64,000 nucleotides of DNA from Mesorhizobium sp. AR02 (lineage in GTDB: Bacteria > Pseudomonadota > Alphaproteobacteria > Rhizobiales > Rhizobiaceae): NCBI RefSeq assembly GCF_024746835.1, contig NZ_CP080531.1, positions 3,038,001 through 3,102,000 on the forward strand. Reading direction: 5' to 3'. Shown piece by piece: positions 8,604 through 17,485 of the stretch. Under the pieces are notes generated by a model. The model saw only the letters and a program-made list of their open reading frames with translations, searched no databases and had not been told where the DNA came from. Numbering within the stretch: position 1 is the first letter of the stretch; each line of letters starts with the position of its first letter. A program made the position numbers and the translations under genes.

Positions 8604-9747
8604 CGGACTGCCGATAAGCCCCGAAAAATTCGTCGACCAGCTGATGCGCCTCAAGCGCGGCTCGATCGGCCGCCGTGATTTCCTCGGCCTCACCGGCCTT
8701 GGTATCGCGACCGCGGTGATGGCGCGCGAGATCGGCATCATGCCGACGCCGGCCTTTGCCGCGGAAAACCTTGGCGACCGGATGTCGATCGCCACCTGGC
8801 CGAACTACCATGACCCGCAGACCTTCGAGAATTTCAAGAAGGACACCGGCGTCGCCGTCGAGGTCAACGTGTTCGGCTCCAATGAGGAGATGCTGGCCAA
8901 GCTGCAGGCCGGCGCCTCGGGCTGGAGCCTGTTCGTGCCGACCAATTACACGATCTCGACCTACAAGAAGCTTGGCATCATCGAGCCGCTCGACATGGCC
9001 AAGCTGCCGAATTTCGACGGCACGCAGGAAGATCCGCGCTTCACCTCGGAGGGCACGATCGACAAGGTGATCTATGCCGTGCCGAAGAACTGGGGCACGA
9101 CAGGCTTTGCCGTCAACACCAAGAAGCTGACCAAGCCGATGACGAGCTGGAAGGAGTTTTGGGACACGGCCATGGCGGAAGGCGACGGCCGCACCATGGT
9201 GCACGACTACCAGCTGACCACGATCGGCAACGCGCTGAAATATTATGGCTACTCGTTCAACTCGCTGAAATCAGATGAGCTGGCCAAGGCCGAGGAACTG
9301 CTGCTGAAGGTCAAGCCGCATCTGTTCGCGGTCTCGTCGGATTATCAGCCGGGGATGCGCGCGGGCGATGCGTGGATGACGATGTGCTGGACCAATGACG
9401 GTGCGCAGCTGCATCGCGACATTCCCGAGATCGCCTATGTGCTGGGCAAGGAAGGCGGCGAGATCTGGACCGACTTCTACGCCATCCCGAAGGACGCGCC
9501 GAACAAGCCCGCGGGCTATGCGCTGCTCAACTATCTGATGAACCCGCAGGTCGCGGTGAAGGAGCACCTGGCCAATGGTGCGCCCTCGACCGATGCGCGG
9601 GTGAACAAGCTGCTGCCCAAGGAAGTGCTCGACAATCCGATCCTCTATCCGGCGGTGGACCTGTTGACGCCGCTGGAATTCGGCGCGGCGGCGACGCTGA
9701 CCGATCCGGGCCGCGCCGAACTGATGGCGCGCTTCAAGTCGGCCTGA
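8584..9747 (+). CDS. Polyamine-type ABC transporter periplasmic binding protein (PotD-like), system 1
   Basis: 387 residues. The N-terminus carries a twin-arginine-type export signal: GRRDFLGLTGLG near residues 30-41 followed by a hydrophobic stretch ending at AFAAE, with an unusually long n-region of about 28 residues before the RR. The mature part starts SIATWPNYHDPQTFENFKK, typical of the spermidine/putrescine-binding group (Family 1 solute-binding), with WGTTGFAVN in the hinge region. It overlaps the ATPase gene, so it is co-translated. The Tat signal implies folding before export, which is not the rule for PotD. Confidence 0.9.
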   Translation: MSKPYRDGLPISPEKFVDQLMRLKRGSIGRRDFLGLTGLGIATAVMAREIGIMPTPAFAAENLGDRMSIATWPNYHDPQTFENFKKDTGVAVEVNVFGSNEEMLAKLQAGASGWSLFVPTNYTISTYKKLGIIEPLDMAKLPNFDGTQEDPRFTSEGTIDKVIYAVPKNWGTTGFAVNTKKLTKPMTSWKEFWDTAMAEGDGRTMVHDYQLTTIGNALKYYGYSFNSLKSDELAKAEELLLKVKPHLFAVSSDYQPGMRAGDAWMTMCWTNDGAQLHRDIPEIAYVLGKEGGEIWTDFYAIPKDAPNKPAGYALLNYLMNPQVAVKEHLANGAPSTDARVNKLLPKEVLDNPILYPAVDLLTPLEFGAAATLTDPGRAELMARFKSA

Positions 9748-9811
9748 AGGCTGGCCTGACGAACACAATGGACCGGCGGGCATATGTCCGCCGGCATCGG
9801 GGCGGTCTTCA

Positions 9812-10675
9812 ATGCACGGCAACAGATTTCGTCATAATGTCCTGACCGCCTTGCTGCTAGCCCCGGCAACGGCGTGGCTGGTGGTGTTCCTGGTGCTGCC
9901 GTTCATAGCCATTGCCATCTTCAGCGTCGGCGAGCGGGCGCCGGAGGGCGGCTATCAGGCGGCCTTCACGCTGGCGCAATACGCCAACCTCCCGGCGCGG
10001 GCGACCGCCTTCTGGAACACGATGGTGCTGGCGCCGGTGGGGGCGCTCGCCTGTCTGCTCGTCGCGTATCCGGTTGCCTATTACCTCGCCTTGCGTGCGC
10101 CCGCGCGCTGGCGGCTGATCCTGCTCGCGCTGGTCGTCATTCCGTTCTGGACCAGCCTTTTGATGCGGACCTATGCCTGGATGTACATTCTGGGCGGTCG
10201 CGGTATCCCGGCGCTGCTCGCCTTTGTCGGCATCGAGGATGTCAGGCTGATCAACACGCCGGGCGCGGTCCTGCTTGGCATCGTCTACGGCTATCTGCCG
10301 CTGATGATCCTGCCGATCTATGTCAGCCTCGAACGGCTCGATCGACGGCTGCTGGAAGCCTCCGCCGATCTCGGCGCGACGCCACTGTCGACCTTCCTCG
10401 GCGTGACCCTGAAGCTGTCGCTGCCGGGCGTGATGACCGGGTTCTCGCTGGTGATGATCCTGCTGCTTGGCGAGTATCTGATCCCGACGCTGCTCGGCGG
10501 CGGCAAGGTGTTCTTCATCGGCAACGCGCTGGTCGATTTGTTCCTGCAGTCGCGCAACTGGCCGTTCGGATCGGCCATAGCGATCACGCTGGTGGCGGTT
10601 TCGGTGGTGGTGCTGATTGCCGCCAACCGCATCTCGACCCGGGTTTCGGGCGCGCGCCGGGTGGACCTGATCTGA
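9812..10675 (+). CDS. Polyamine-type ABC transporter permease (PotB-like), system 1
   Basis: 287 residues with about six hydrophobic segments and the EAA-type loop ASADLGATPLSTFLGVTL (about 188-205) that docks the ATPase. The conserved WTSLLMRTYAW segment near residue 112 is characteristic of PotB-like permeases. Its TGA overlaps the next ATG (TGATG), so the two permeases are coupled. Confidence 0.9.
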   Translation: MHGNRFRHNVLTALLLAPATAWLVVFLVLPFIAIAIFSVGERAPEGGYQAAFTLAQYANLPARATAFWNTMVLAPVGALACLLVAYPVAYYLALRAPARWRLILLALVVIPFWTSLLMRTYAWMYILGGRGIPALLAFVGIEDVRLINTPGAVLLGIVYGYLPLMILPIYVSLERLDRRLLEASADLGATPLSTFLGVTLKLSLPGVMTGFSLVMILLLGEYLIPTLLGGGKVFFIGNALVDLFLQSRNWPFGSAIAITLVAVSVVVLIAANRISTRVSGARRVDLI

Positions 10676-11487
10676 TGCGCGCCTTTGTCACCGCCGTCTT
10701 CGCCTTCCTCTATCTGCCGATCGCGCTGGTCGTACTGTTCTCCTTCAATGCCGGCCGCCACGCCAGCGAGTTCACCGGCTTTTCGGTGCAGTGGTACGGC
10801 ACGGCGCTGTCAAATCCGTTCCTGGTCGAGGCGCTGAAGAACAGCCTGTTCATCGCCACCACCAGCGCCTTGCTGGCGGCGGTGTGCGGCACGGCGGCGG
10901 CACTCGGCCTGGCACGCGTCGGCGTCAGAACCCGCGCGGTCTTCGACGCGCTGCTGGGTGCGGCGATCGTCGTTCCCGGCGTCGTCATCGGCATCTCGAC
11001 GCTGGTCGCGCTTGTCCAGCTGTTCGCTGTCGTCAACCCGTTCCTCGCCTCGATCTGGCCGGGCGATCAGCCGCCCAAGCTGTCGCTTGGTTATGGTTCG
11101 ATCATCGCCGCGCATGGCCTGTTCTCGATGGCGCTGGTAACGATGATCGTCGGCACGCGCCTCGGCAGTCTCGACCGCAATCTGGTCGAGGCCTCGAGCG
11201 ATCTCTACGCGACGCCGCTGACGACGTTCCGTTCGATCGTCCTGCCGCAGATCATGCCGGCGGTGGTTGCCGGCTTCCTGCTCGCCTTCACCTTCTCCTT
11301 CGACGATTTCATCGTCGCGTTCTTTGTCGCCGGCGCGCAGACGACGCTGCCGATCTACGTGTTCGCCTCGATCCGGCGCGGCGTGACGCCGGAGATCAAC
11401 GCCATCGCGACGATCGTGCTCGTCGCCTCCGTGCTGCTGGTGGTGCTTGCCCAATGGCAATTGCGCCAGCGCAAGCCGTCCAACTGA
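10675..11487 (+). CDS. Polyamine-type ABC transporter permease (PotC-like), system 1
   Basis: 270 residues, PotC-type, about six hydrophobic segments. Near the N-terminus it has FLYLPIALVVLFSFNAG, and the EAA loop is EASSDLYATPLTTFRSIVLP, followed by the SFDDFIVAFF segment typical of PotC proteins. The ATG overlaps the end of the PotB-like gene. The longer open frame beginning at 9874 reads an out-of-frame shadow of that gene and is not the true start. Confidence 0.9.
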   Translation: MRAFVTAVFAFLYLPIALVVLFSFNAGRHASEFTGFSVQWYGTALSNPFLVEALKNSLFIATTSALLAAVCGTAAALGLARVGVRTRAVFDALLGAAIVVPGVVIGISTLVALVQLFAVVNPFLASIWPGDQPPKLSLGYGSIIAAHGLFSMALVTMIVGTRLGSLDRNLVEASSDLYATPLTTFRSIVLPQIMPAVVAGFLLAFTFSFDDFIVAFFVAGAQTTLPIYVFASIRRGVTPEINAIATIVLVASVLLVVLAQWQLRQRKPSN

Positions 11488-11497
11488 AAGCCGCATC

Positions 11498-12259
11498 ATG
11501 ATCCTCAAAGACCGCATCGCCGTGGTGACAGGCGCCGGTTCCGGCATCGGACGCGCCGGCGCCATGATCATGGCCAGGGAAGGCGCGGTGGTCGTCATCG
11601 CCGACAGGGATCAGGCCACAGGCGATGCGGCGGCTTCCGACATCCGCGCGACGGGTGGGCAGGCGGAGGCGATTGCCACCGATGTCTCGGACGACGCGGC
11701 GGTGGACAAGCTGATTACCGGCACGCTCGGCAAATATGGCCGCATCGACATCCTGCACAATCACGCCGGCATCCAGGTCGGCGGCACGCTGACCGAGGTC
11801 GGGACCGAAGGCATGGATGCCTCCTGGCGGGTCAATGTGCGGGCGCAGTTCCTGGCGGCGCGGATCGTCATGCCGTCGATGGTCGCGCAAGGCGGTGGCG
11901 TCATCCTCAACACGGCTTCCAATTCCGGCGTCTTCTACGACCGCGAGATGATCGCCTACGCCACATCGAAACATGCCGTGGTGGCGATGACGCGGCAGAT
12001 GTCGCTCGACTATGCCCGCCACAATGTCCGCGTCAACGCGCTCTGCCCGGGCTGGGTCGACACGCCTTTCAATGAACCGTTCATCGCCCAGATGGGCGGC
12101 CGCGAGGCGATCGAAACCTATGTCCGCACCAAGATCCCGATGGGACGCTGGGCCAGTGCAGAGGAGATCGCCGAGGCGATCCTATTCCTCGTCTCCGACC
12201 GGTCATCCTTCATGACCGGCCAGGCGCTGGTGATCGACGGCGGCGAAAGCATCGGCTGA
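11498..12259 (+). CDS. Short-chain dehydrogenase/reductase (SDR)
   Basis: 253 residues, classical SDR. Cofactor motif TGAGSGIG (11-18), NHAG in place of the usual NNAG (about 87-90), catalytic Ser near TASNS and the Y-x-x-x-K pair in YATSK (about 155-159). The aspartate after strand beta-2 (IADRDQ) suggests NAD rather than NADP, as is known for the family. I start at ATG 11498, ten bases after the permease stop; an upstream extension reads across the permease gene. It is the last gene of transporter system 1 and probably oxidises or reduces the imported compound or a product. Confidence 0.88.
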   Translation: MILKDRIAVVTGAGSGIGRAGAMIMAREGAVVVIADRDQATGDAAASDIRATGGQAEAIATDVSDDAAVDKLITGTLGKYGRIDILHNHAGIQVGGTLTEVGTEGMDASWRVNVRAQFLAARIVMPSMVAQGGGVILNTASNSGVFYDREMIAYATSKHAVVAMTRQMSLDYARHNVRVNALCPGWVDTPFNEPFIAQMGGREAIETYVRTKIPMGRWASAEEIAEAILFLVSDRSSFMTGQALVIDGGESIG

Positions 12260-12279
12260 GGCGGCGTCTCGGCCTTGCT

Positions 12280-13794
12280 TTACACGTGCTTGCGGCCGCC
12301 GGTCTCGCGGAACCAGCTGTCAGGATAGGGGTACCACCAATCCTGGATTGCCGGCTTGTGGTCGATGATGACCATCTTGGAACGGCGGAAGGCGTCTAGC
12401 CCCTGCCGCCCGAGCTCGCGGCCGAGGCCCGATGCCTTCCAGCCGCCGAAGGGCAAGGCGTCATTGTCGATCAGCGGGTTGTTGACCCAGACCATGCCGG
12501 CCTCGAGCCGTTCGGCCGCCTCATGCGCCTCGGCCAAGTCGGTGGTGAACACCGAGGCGCCGAGCCCGAACGGGCTGTCATTAGCGAGCCGGATCGCCTC
12601 GTCGAAATCCTTGACCCGGCAGATGGCGGCAACCGGGCCAAAGCACTCTTCGCGCACGATGGCCATGTCAGGGGTGACGCCGGTCAGGATGGTCGGCTCG
12701 TAGAACCAGCCGACATTGTGCGCCGGCGGAATCCGCCCGCCGGTGATCGCCTTGGCGCCATTGGCGATCGCATTGTCGACCAGCCGCATGACCTTTGTCC
12801 GCGCGGCCTCGCTGACCAGCGGGCCGATCTCGGTCTTGTCCATGCCGTTGCCGATGCGCAGCGCCTGTGTCCTCTCGGCAAACAATTCGACGAAGTGATC
12901 ATGAACGGCATCGACGACGAAGAAGCGCTCGGCCGAGGTGCAGACCTGGCCGGTGAGGTGGAAGGCAGCGGTGACGCTGCCGGCCGCCGCGACCTCCAGC
13001 GGCGCGTGTTCGCTGATGATCATCGGATCGCTGCCGCCGGCCTCGATGACGCAAGGCTTCATGCGTTCGGCGCAGGCGACAGCCACCGCCTTGCCGGCGG
13101 CGACCGAGCCGGTGAAGGCAACGGCGTGGGTGCGATCCGAAGTGATCAGAGCCTGCGCCGTGGCCGCCCCGCCGGGCAGGCACGAGACGAGACCCTCGGG
13201 CAGTGAGCGGAACACGGCCATGTAGTCTGATGTCGACAGCGTCGTCGCCTCGGCCGGCTTGATGACGCAGGCGTTGCCGGCGGCGAGCGATGCGGCGACG
13301 GTCCAGCACATCAGCAGGATCGGAAAATTGTAGGGCATGATGTGGACGGAGACGCCGTAGGGTTCGTAGCGCGCATACTGGAACGAACCGGCCTGCGTCG
13401 TGCCGGCGATCTTGCCGGCGTCGTCGCGCGCCATCTCGGCATAGTAGCGGAAGATCGGCGCGCAATTGGCGATCTCGCCGATCGCTTCGGGATACGGCTT
13501 GCCCATCTCGCGCACCATCAGCTCGGCGCAGCGGGTGAAGTCAGCCGCCTCGATGGCGTTGGCGACGGCGTGCAGGTGCTTTGCCCGGCTCTTGGCGTCG
13601 AGCTTTTTCCAGGCGGCTTGCGCCCTGGTCGCGGCGGTGAGCACGGCGTCGATCTCGCCGTCGCTGGCGGCGGTGATGGCGCCGACCGTTTCCAATGTCG
13701 CCGGGTCGATCACCGGTTCTGTCGCGCCGGCCATCGGCCGGTAGTCCGGATTGACGAAGAACGCCGGCCGGTCAGGGGCGAAATGCATGGACAT
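12280..13794 (-). CDS. NAD(P)-dependent aldehyde dehydrogenase
   Basis: 504 residues, full length for the ALDH superfamily. Catalytic C285 is in GQVCTSAERF and the general base E251 is in VIEAGGSDP. The cofactor segment YNFPIL and the FTGSVAAGK loop are present. It sits at the 3' end of the minus-strand unit after three cupin genes. By context it should oxidise an aminoaldehyde or gamma-glutamyl-aminoaldehyde released by the FAD amine oxidase encoded at 24388, the role PuuC/KauB plays in putrescine catabolism. The substrate is inferred from context only. Confidence 0.9.
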   Translation of the reverse strand: MSMHFAPDRPAFFVNPDYRPMAGATEPVIDPATLETVGAITAASDGEIDAVLTAATRAQAAWKKLDAKSRAKHLHAVANAIEAADFTRCAELMVREMGKPYPEAIGEIANCAPIFRYYAEMARDDAGKIAGTTQAGSFQYARYEPYGVSVHIMPYNFPILLMCWTVAASLAAGNACVIKPAEATTLSTSDYMAVFRSLPEGLVSCLPGGAATAQALITSDRTHAVAFTGSVAAGKAVAVACAERMKPCVIEAGGSDPMIISEHAPLEVAAAGSVTAAFHLTGQVCTSAERFFVVDAVHDHFVELFAERTQALRIGNGMDKTEIGPLVSEAARTKVMRLVDNAIANGAKAITGGRIPPAHNVGWFYEPTILTGVTPDMAIVREECFGPVAAICRVKDFDEAIRLANDSPFGLGASVFTTDLAEAHEAAERLEAGMVWVNNPLIDNDALPFGGWKASGLGRELGRQGLDAFRRSKMVIIDHKPAIQDWWYPYPDSWFRETGGRKHV

Positions 13795-13808
13795 CCTCTC
13801 GGACCCGC

Positions 13809-14153
13809 TCAGCGGATCATGTAGACCTTCTTGATGGTCTCGTGGACGGTGCAGACGCCTTTCCAGTCCTGCGGGAAGAAGGCTGCCGTGTCCGGCTCGA
13901 TTTCGATCACTTCCCCCGACTCATGCAGATAGGTGCAGCGGCCTTCGAGGAAGTGGCAGAATTCGTCGCGGGTGACGTGGCAATGCCATTTGCCGGGGGT
14001 GCAGACCCACAGGCCGCATTCGGAGCGGCCTTCCGGTCCCTTGTAGAGCAGCTTGCCCGAAGTATGGGACTCACCCTCGATCATGGTCGGGATGACGCCC
14101 CAGTCGACGAGGTCGGTGATGGCCAAGGGGGATTGCATGATCGGCGTGGTCAT
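13809..14153 (-). CDS. Cupin-domain protein 1 of 3 (DUF861-like)
   Basis: 114 residues: one small beta-barrel cupin. The motif 1 region WHCHVTRDEFCHFLEGR and motif 2 region TAAFFPQDWKGVCTVHE correspond to the DUF861 (ureidoglycine aminohydrolase-like) cupins. Metal-binding histidines are reduced compared with metal-dependent cupins, so it may bind a ligand rather than catalyse. It is 14 bases upstream of the aldehyde dehydrogenase. It is closely similar to the next two genes in length and in the pattern DLVDWG...SGKLL...E-C-G-L-W-x-C-T-P-G. Confidence 0.82.
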   Translation of the reverse strand: MTTPIMQSPLAITDLVDWGVIPTMIEGESHTSGKLLYKGPEGRSECGLWVCTPGKWHCHVTRDEFCHFLEGRCTYLHESGEVIEIEPDTAAFFPQDWKGVCTVHETIKKVYMIR

Positions 14154-14175
14154 ATCGATTTCCTTGAACTGGGGC

Positions 14176-14517
14176 CTACCGGCACATGAAGGCCTTGGTC
14201 AGCGTTTGCGTGATGATGGAGATGCCGGTCCAGCCGGCGGGGAAGAACACCAGCGTGCCGGCCTCGACCGGGATTTCTTCGCTGTCGTCGCGGACATAGC
14301 TGCCGCGCCCTGACAGGAAGTGGCAGAACTCGTCTGCGGCAAAGGTGACTTTGCGGGTGCCCGGCGTGCAGGACCACAGGCCGCATTCGCTGGATCCGTC
14401 CGGGTTCTGCGACAAGATCCGGCCCGAAGCACGCGGCGCGCCGGCAAGCGTGTTGCTGCCCGCGCCCCAATCCTCCAGTTCCACGGCCGAGGCCTTTGGC
14501 CAGTGCGGTGTCGACAT
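14176..14517 (-). CDS. Cupin-domain protein 2 of 3 (DUF861-like)
   Basis: 113 residues, paralogue of its neighbours. It keeps ELEDWGAGSNTLAG, SECGLWSCTPGTRKVTF, DEFCHFLSGRGSYV and FFPAGWTGISIITQ. It has neither the WHCHV histidines of copy 1 nor the CTVHET histidine shared by copies 1 and 3, so the three have diverged at likely functional positions. It lies 22 bases from copy 1 and 21 bases from copy 3, in one operon. Confidence 0.82.
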   Translation of the reverse strand: MSTPHWPKASAVELEDWGAGSNTLAGAPRASGRILSQNPDGSSECGLWSCTPGTRKVTFAADEFCHFLSGRGSYVRDDSEEIPVEAGTLVFFPAGWTGISIITQTLTKAFMCR

Positions 14518-14538
14518 GTCGTGTAGCTCCGTTGCTGT

Positions 14539-14889
14539 TCAGGCCAGCATGTAGACGTTGCGCATGGTCTCATGCACGGTGCATTCGCCTGTCCAGCCGG
14601 CGGGGAACAAGACCACGATCCCGGCCGACACTTCTATCACTTCGCCGACATCCGACCGGTAGGTCGCCCGGCCGGCGACGAAATGGCACAATTCGTCGCG
14701 CGGGATCGAGAGCCGCCAGCGGCCCGGCGTGCACACCCAGATGCCGGATTCCGGCTGGTTGTTGGGTCCCTTGTGCACCAGCCTGCCGGTGGAATGCGAC
14801 GCGCCTGCCAGTGCATCGGGCTGGGCGCCCCAGTCGACGAGATCGGTGCGGGTTGAGGCCTGGTGGAGGTGCGGGGCGGAGGAGGTCAT
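14539..14889 (-). CDS. Cupin-domain protein 3 of 3 (DUF861-like)
   Basis: 116 residues from ATG 14889, which follows a GGAG at normal spacing; the longer open frame to 15009 would run into the intergenic repeat and is unlikely. Conserved elements are DLVDWGAQPDALAG, SGIWVCTPGRWRLSI, DELCHFVAGRATY and FPAGWTGECTVHE. It is separated from the glycosyltransferase upstream by a 170-bp RIME-like element. A role in binding or modifying the amine intermediates is inferred from context; small cupins often accompany amine catabolic genes. Confidence 0.82.
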   Translation of the reverse strand: MTSSAPHLHQASTRTDLVDWGAQPDALAGASHSTGRLVHKGPNNQPESGIWVCTPGRWRLSIPRDELCHFVAGRATYRSDVGEVIEVSAGIVVLFPAGWTGECTVHETMRNVYMLA

Positions 14890-14932
14890 GAGTGTGCTCC
14901 GGTGGCGCGATGCCTGATGTTGACATGTTGCG

Positions 14933-15102
14933 CCAGGGCACCCCCCTCTGTCCTGCCGGACATCTCCCCCGCAAGGGGGGAGATCAGATGTCGTCTCTGC
15001 TTTCGCCAATCACCAAGGTTGCCGGGTAAGAACCGGCGGCGAAGCTGCCAATCTCCCCCCTTGCGGGGGAGATGGCCGGCAGGCCAGAGGGGGGTGCCTT
15101 GG
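14933..15102. repeat. RIME-like palindromic intergenic repeat (type A)
   Basis: A 170-bp imperfect inverted repeat. The left end reads GGGCACCCCCCTCTGTCCTG and the right end is its complement with few changes (CAGGCCAGAGGGGGGTGCC). Each arm also contains its own hairpin (ATCTCCCCC-n-GGGGGAGAT). It is of the same type as the elements at 25699 and the right half of 19191. It lies inside the minus-strand operon, between the glycosyltransferase and the cupins, and could affect mRNA processing. Confidence 0.85.
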
Positions 15103-15124
15103 CTCAGAATCTCAAGCATCGCAC

Positions 15125-16399
15125 TCACAGCAACGTCTCCAACAACCCCGCAGCCTTCTCCGGCCCGTTCTGTGCGTGCATCTGTGCCGATGTCTGCGCC
15201 AGCTTCGCCTTCATCCTGGGATCGGTCAGGCAGGCTTCGATCTTCGCGACCAGCTCGGCATCGCTCCAGTCGTAGCGCGGCATGCCGAAGCCGTGGCCGG
15301 TTTCCTCGACGCGGGTGGCGTTGTCGTGGCCGTCCCAGACATAGGGCAGGATGATGGCCGGCTTGCCGAAATAGAGGCACTCGGTGAAGGAGTTGTTGCC
15401 GCCATGGTGGATCACGGCATCGACCTGGGGGATCACCGAAGGCTGCGGGAACCAGCTCTCGACGATAACGTTGGCGGGCACGTCCGTGTACTGGTCCTTG
15501 TAGCCGCCGACATTGACCAGCGCGCGGTAGCGCGTCTTGCCCAGCGTCGCGATGATGCGCTTCAACAGGTCGACATCGCCGGCGCCGAGGCTGCCGAAGG
15601 AGACGTAGAGCAGCGGCCCGTCGTTGTTTTTCGCGAAGGTTGGCACAGTGTAGGGCTTTTCCTGCCGCACGCAGCCTTCGAGATACTGGAACTTTGCCGG
15701 GTCGAGCGGATGGCGGCGCTTGAATTTCGCCGCTTCGGGATAGAGCAGCAGGTTGAGATAGGGCGAGGCCTCGAAGAACTGGCCGATCGGGTAGGGCGCC
15801 TCGTTGTTGGCCTTCAGGAAGGCGTTGAAGTCGTCATGGATCGGCTTGATCACGGCGTTGAAGTGATCGCGATAGCGCTGGTGCCCGGCATGGTCATTCT
15901 CGCCGCAGCCGGAGAGGTGCGGCGGGATATCCTCATCCTCGATCTCGTTTTCCGAGCAGGATATGACGCGCACCCATGGCTTGCCGTACTGCTTGATGGC
16001 CGGGAACAGGATGACGTTGTCGACGCAGATCACATCAGGCTTGATGGCGGCCAGGACGCGCGGCAGGTCCTTCTGCGCCCATTTGGCGCTGTCGACGATC
16101 GCCGTCCAGCAATCCTTCACATAGTTGTCGACCTGGTCGTAGGGCGATTTGCGGAAGTTCGGGATGTGGCCGTTGATGAAGTCTTCCCAGAACTTGGCCA
16201 TCTGCTCGGGCGGCATCGGCTCCGACAGGTTCACCGGATGCGCCTCAAAGCCGTAGCCCCTGTAGACCTCGACGAAGCCGGGGTCCGACAGGAACACTGC
16301 CTTGTGGCCGCGCGCCTCGACGGCTTGCGCGATGCCGACGGAATTGAGCGCCGGGCCGTAGGCCGCTTCGGGAAAGAACGCGATCGTCTTCTGCGCCAT
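15125..16399 (-). CDS. GT1-family glycosyltransferase A (UGT/MGT-like)
   Basis: 424 residues with the two-domain GT-B layout. The N-terminal domain starts KTIAFFPEAAYGPALNSVG and the C-terminal nucleotide-sugar-binding region contains SFGSLGAGD, ESWFPQPSVIPQVDAVIHHG and HHGGNNSFTE followed by DGHDNATR. In GT1 enzymes this segment corresponds to the HGG-x-x-T/S-x-x-E donor site. No signal peptide or membrane anchor is evident, so it is cytosolic. It follows the PotA-like gene by 12 bases and is paralogous to the gene at 21720. A sugar transferase in an amine import/catabolic operon is unexpected; donor and acceptor are unknown. Confidence 0.85.
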   Translation of the reverse strand: MAQKTIAFFPEAAYGPALNSVGIAQAVEARGHKAVFLSDPGFVEVYRGYGFEAHPVNLSEPMPPEQMAKFWEDFINGHIPNFRKSPYDQVDNYVKDCWTAIVDSAKWAQKDLPRVLAAIKPDVICVDNVILFPAIKQYGKPWVRVISCSENEIEDEDIPPHLSGCGENDHAGHQRYRDHFNAVIKPIHDDFNAFLKANNEAPYPIGQFFEASPYLNLLLYPEAAKFKRRHPLDPAKFQYLEGCVRQEKPYTVPTFAKNNDGPLLYVSFGSLGAGDVDLLKRIIATLGKTRYRALVNVGGYKDQYTDVPANVIVESWFPQPSVIPQVDAVIHHGGNNSFTECLYFGKPAIILPYVWDGHDNATRVEETGHGFGMPRYDWSDAELVAKIEACLTDPRMKAKLAQTSAQMHAQNGPEKAAGLLETLL

Positions 16400-16411
16400 C
16401 AGGCTTCTCCT

Positions 16412-17485
16412 CTATTCCTCAAAAATTCTGACATCGGCGGCATCCCAGCCGAGTTCGACCTGATCGCCTGACGCGACAGGCCGGTGGTCGGCCGCGTCGG
16501 CGGTGACACGCACCAGGAACGGTTTTGGCGACAAAGGCGTGCGGACATGCAGTTGCAAATCAAGCCCGTGGTAGGCCAGTGCCTCGACCGTGCCGGTTGT
16601 GTGGTTCGCGGTTTCCGCCGATGGGAACAGCCGGATGCGTTCCGGCCGTACCGAAGCGACAGCGGGCGCTCCGGCTGACAGCGCGGCGGGAACTTTGCCG
16701 GCGATGCGCGCGCCGTTCGCTGCCGTCACGCCATCGGCGGCGGCTTTGCCCGGGACGAAATTCATCACGCCGATGAAGTCGGCGACGAAGCGATCAGCCG
16801 GATGTTCGTAGACCGCGTGCGGCGTGTCGCATTGCAAAAGTTTACCGTCTTTCAGCACCGCCATGCGGTCGGCCATGACGAGCGATTCTTCCTGGTCATG
16901 GGTGACGATGACGAAGGTGATGCCGACCTCGTGCTGCAGACGTTTCAATTCCAGCTGCATGGCGCCGCGCAGCTTCTTGTCGAGGGCGCCGAGCGGCTCG
17001 TCGAGCAGCAGCAGCCGGGGCCGCTTGACCAGGGCGCGGGCGAGCGCGACGCGCTGCTTCTGGCCGCCGGACAATTGCTCCGGCTTGCGGTCAGCGAAGG
17101 GGACAAGTTCGGTCGTCGCCAGGATCGCATCGACCCGGGAGCGGATCTCGGCTGCCGGCAAGCGCTCCATCTCCAGGCCATAGGAGACATTGGCGCGGAC
17201 GCTCATATGCGGGAACAGCGCGTAGGACTGGAACATCAGATTGACCGGCCGCTTGTTGGGCGGGGTTCTCGCGATGTCCTTGCCGTCGAGCAGGATGCGG
17301 CCGTCATTCGGTGTCTCGAAGCCGGCCAGCATGCGCAGCAGCGTGGTCTTGCCGCAGCCCGATGGTCCGAGCAAAGCGAAGAACTCGTTCTCCCTGATAT
17401 CGAGCGAGATGCCGTCGACGGCGGTGACGCGGCCGAAAGTCTTCGACACATGATCGATGGCCAGCAGCGTGCGCGGTTCGCTCAT
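16412..17485 (-). CDS. Polyamine-type ABC transporter ATP-binding protein (PotA-like), system 2
   Basis: 357 residues. Walker A GPSGCGKTT, Q-loop FQSYALFP, signature LSGGQKQR, Walker B LLLLDEPLGALD, H-loop VTHDQEE and a C-terminal TOBE domain. Its ATG overlaps the PotC-like stop by four bases (ATGA, 17482-17485). It is similar to but clearly distinct from the system 1 ATPase, so the two importers are not a recent duplication. Confidence 0.9.
   Translation of the reverse strand: MSEPRTLLAIDHVSKTFGRVTAVDGISLDIRENEFFALLGPSGCGKTTLLRMLAGFETPNDGRILLDGKDIARTPPNKRPVNLMFQSYALFPHMSVRANVSYGLEMERLPAAEIRSRVDAILATTELVPFADRKPEQLSGGQKQRVALARALVKRPRLLLLDEPLGALDKKLRGAMQLELKRLQHEVGITFVIVTHDQEESLVMADRMAVLKDGKLLQCDTPHAVYEHPADRFVADFIGVMNFVPGKAAADGVTAANGARIAGKVPAALSAGAPAVASVRPERIRLFPSAETANHTTGTVEALAYHGLDLQLHVRTPLSPKPFLVRVTADAADHRPVASGDQVELGWDAADVRIFEE

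Noticed and set aside
11447..11497. Upstream-extended start of the SDR gene
   Set aside because: The extra codons overlap the end of the PotC-like permease out of frame; ATG 11498 gives the normal SDR N-terminus.
14933..15102. The C-rich/G-rich repeats as a CRISPR array
   Set aside because: The copies are dispersed inverted repeats, not regularly spaced direct repeats with spacers, and no cas gene is present.
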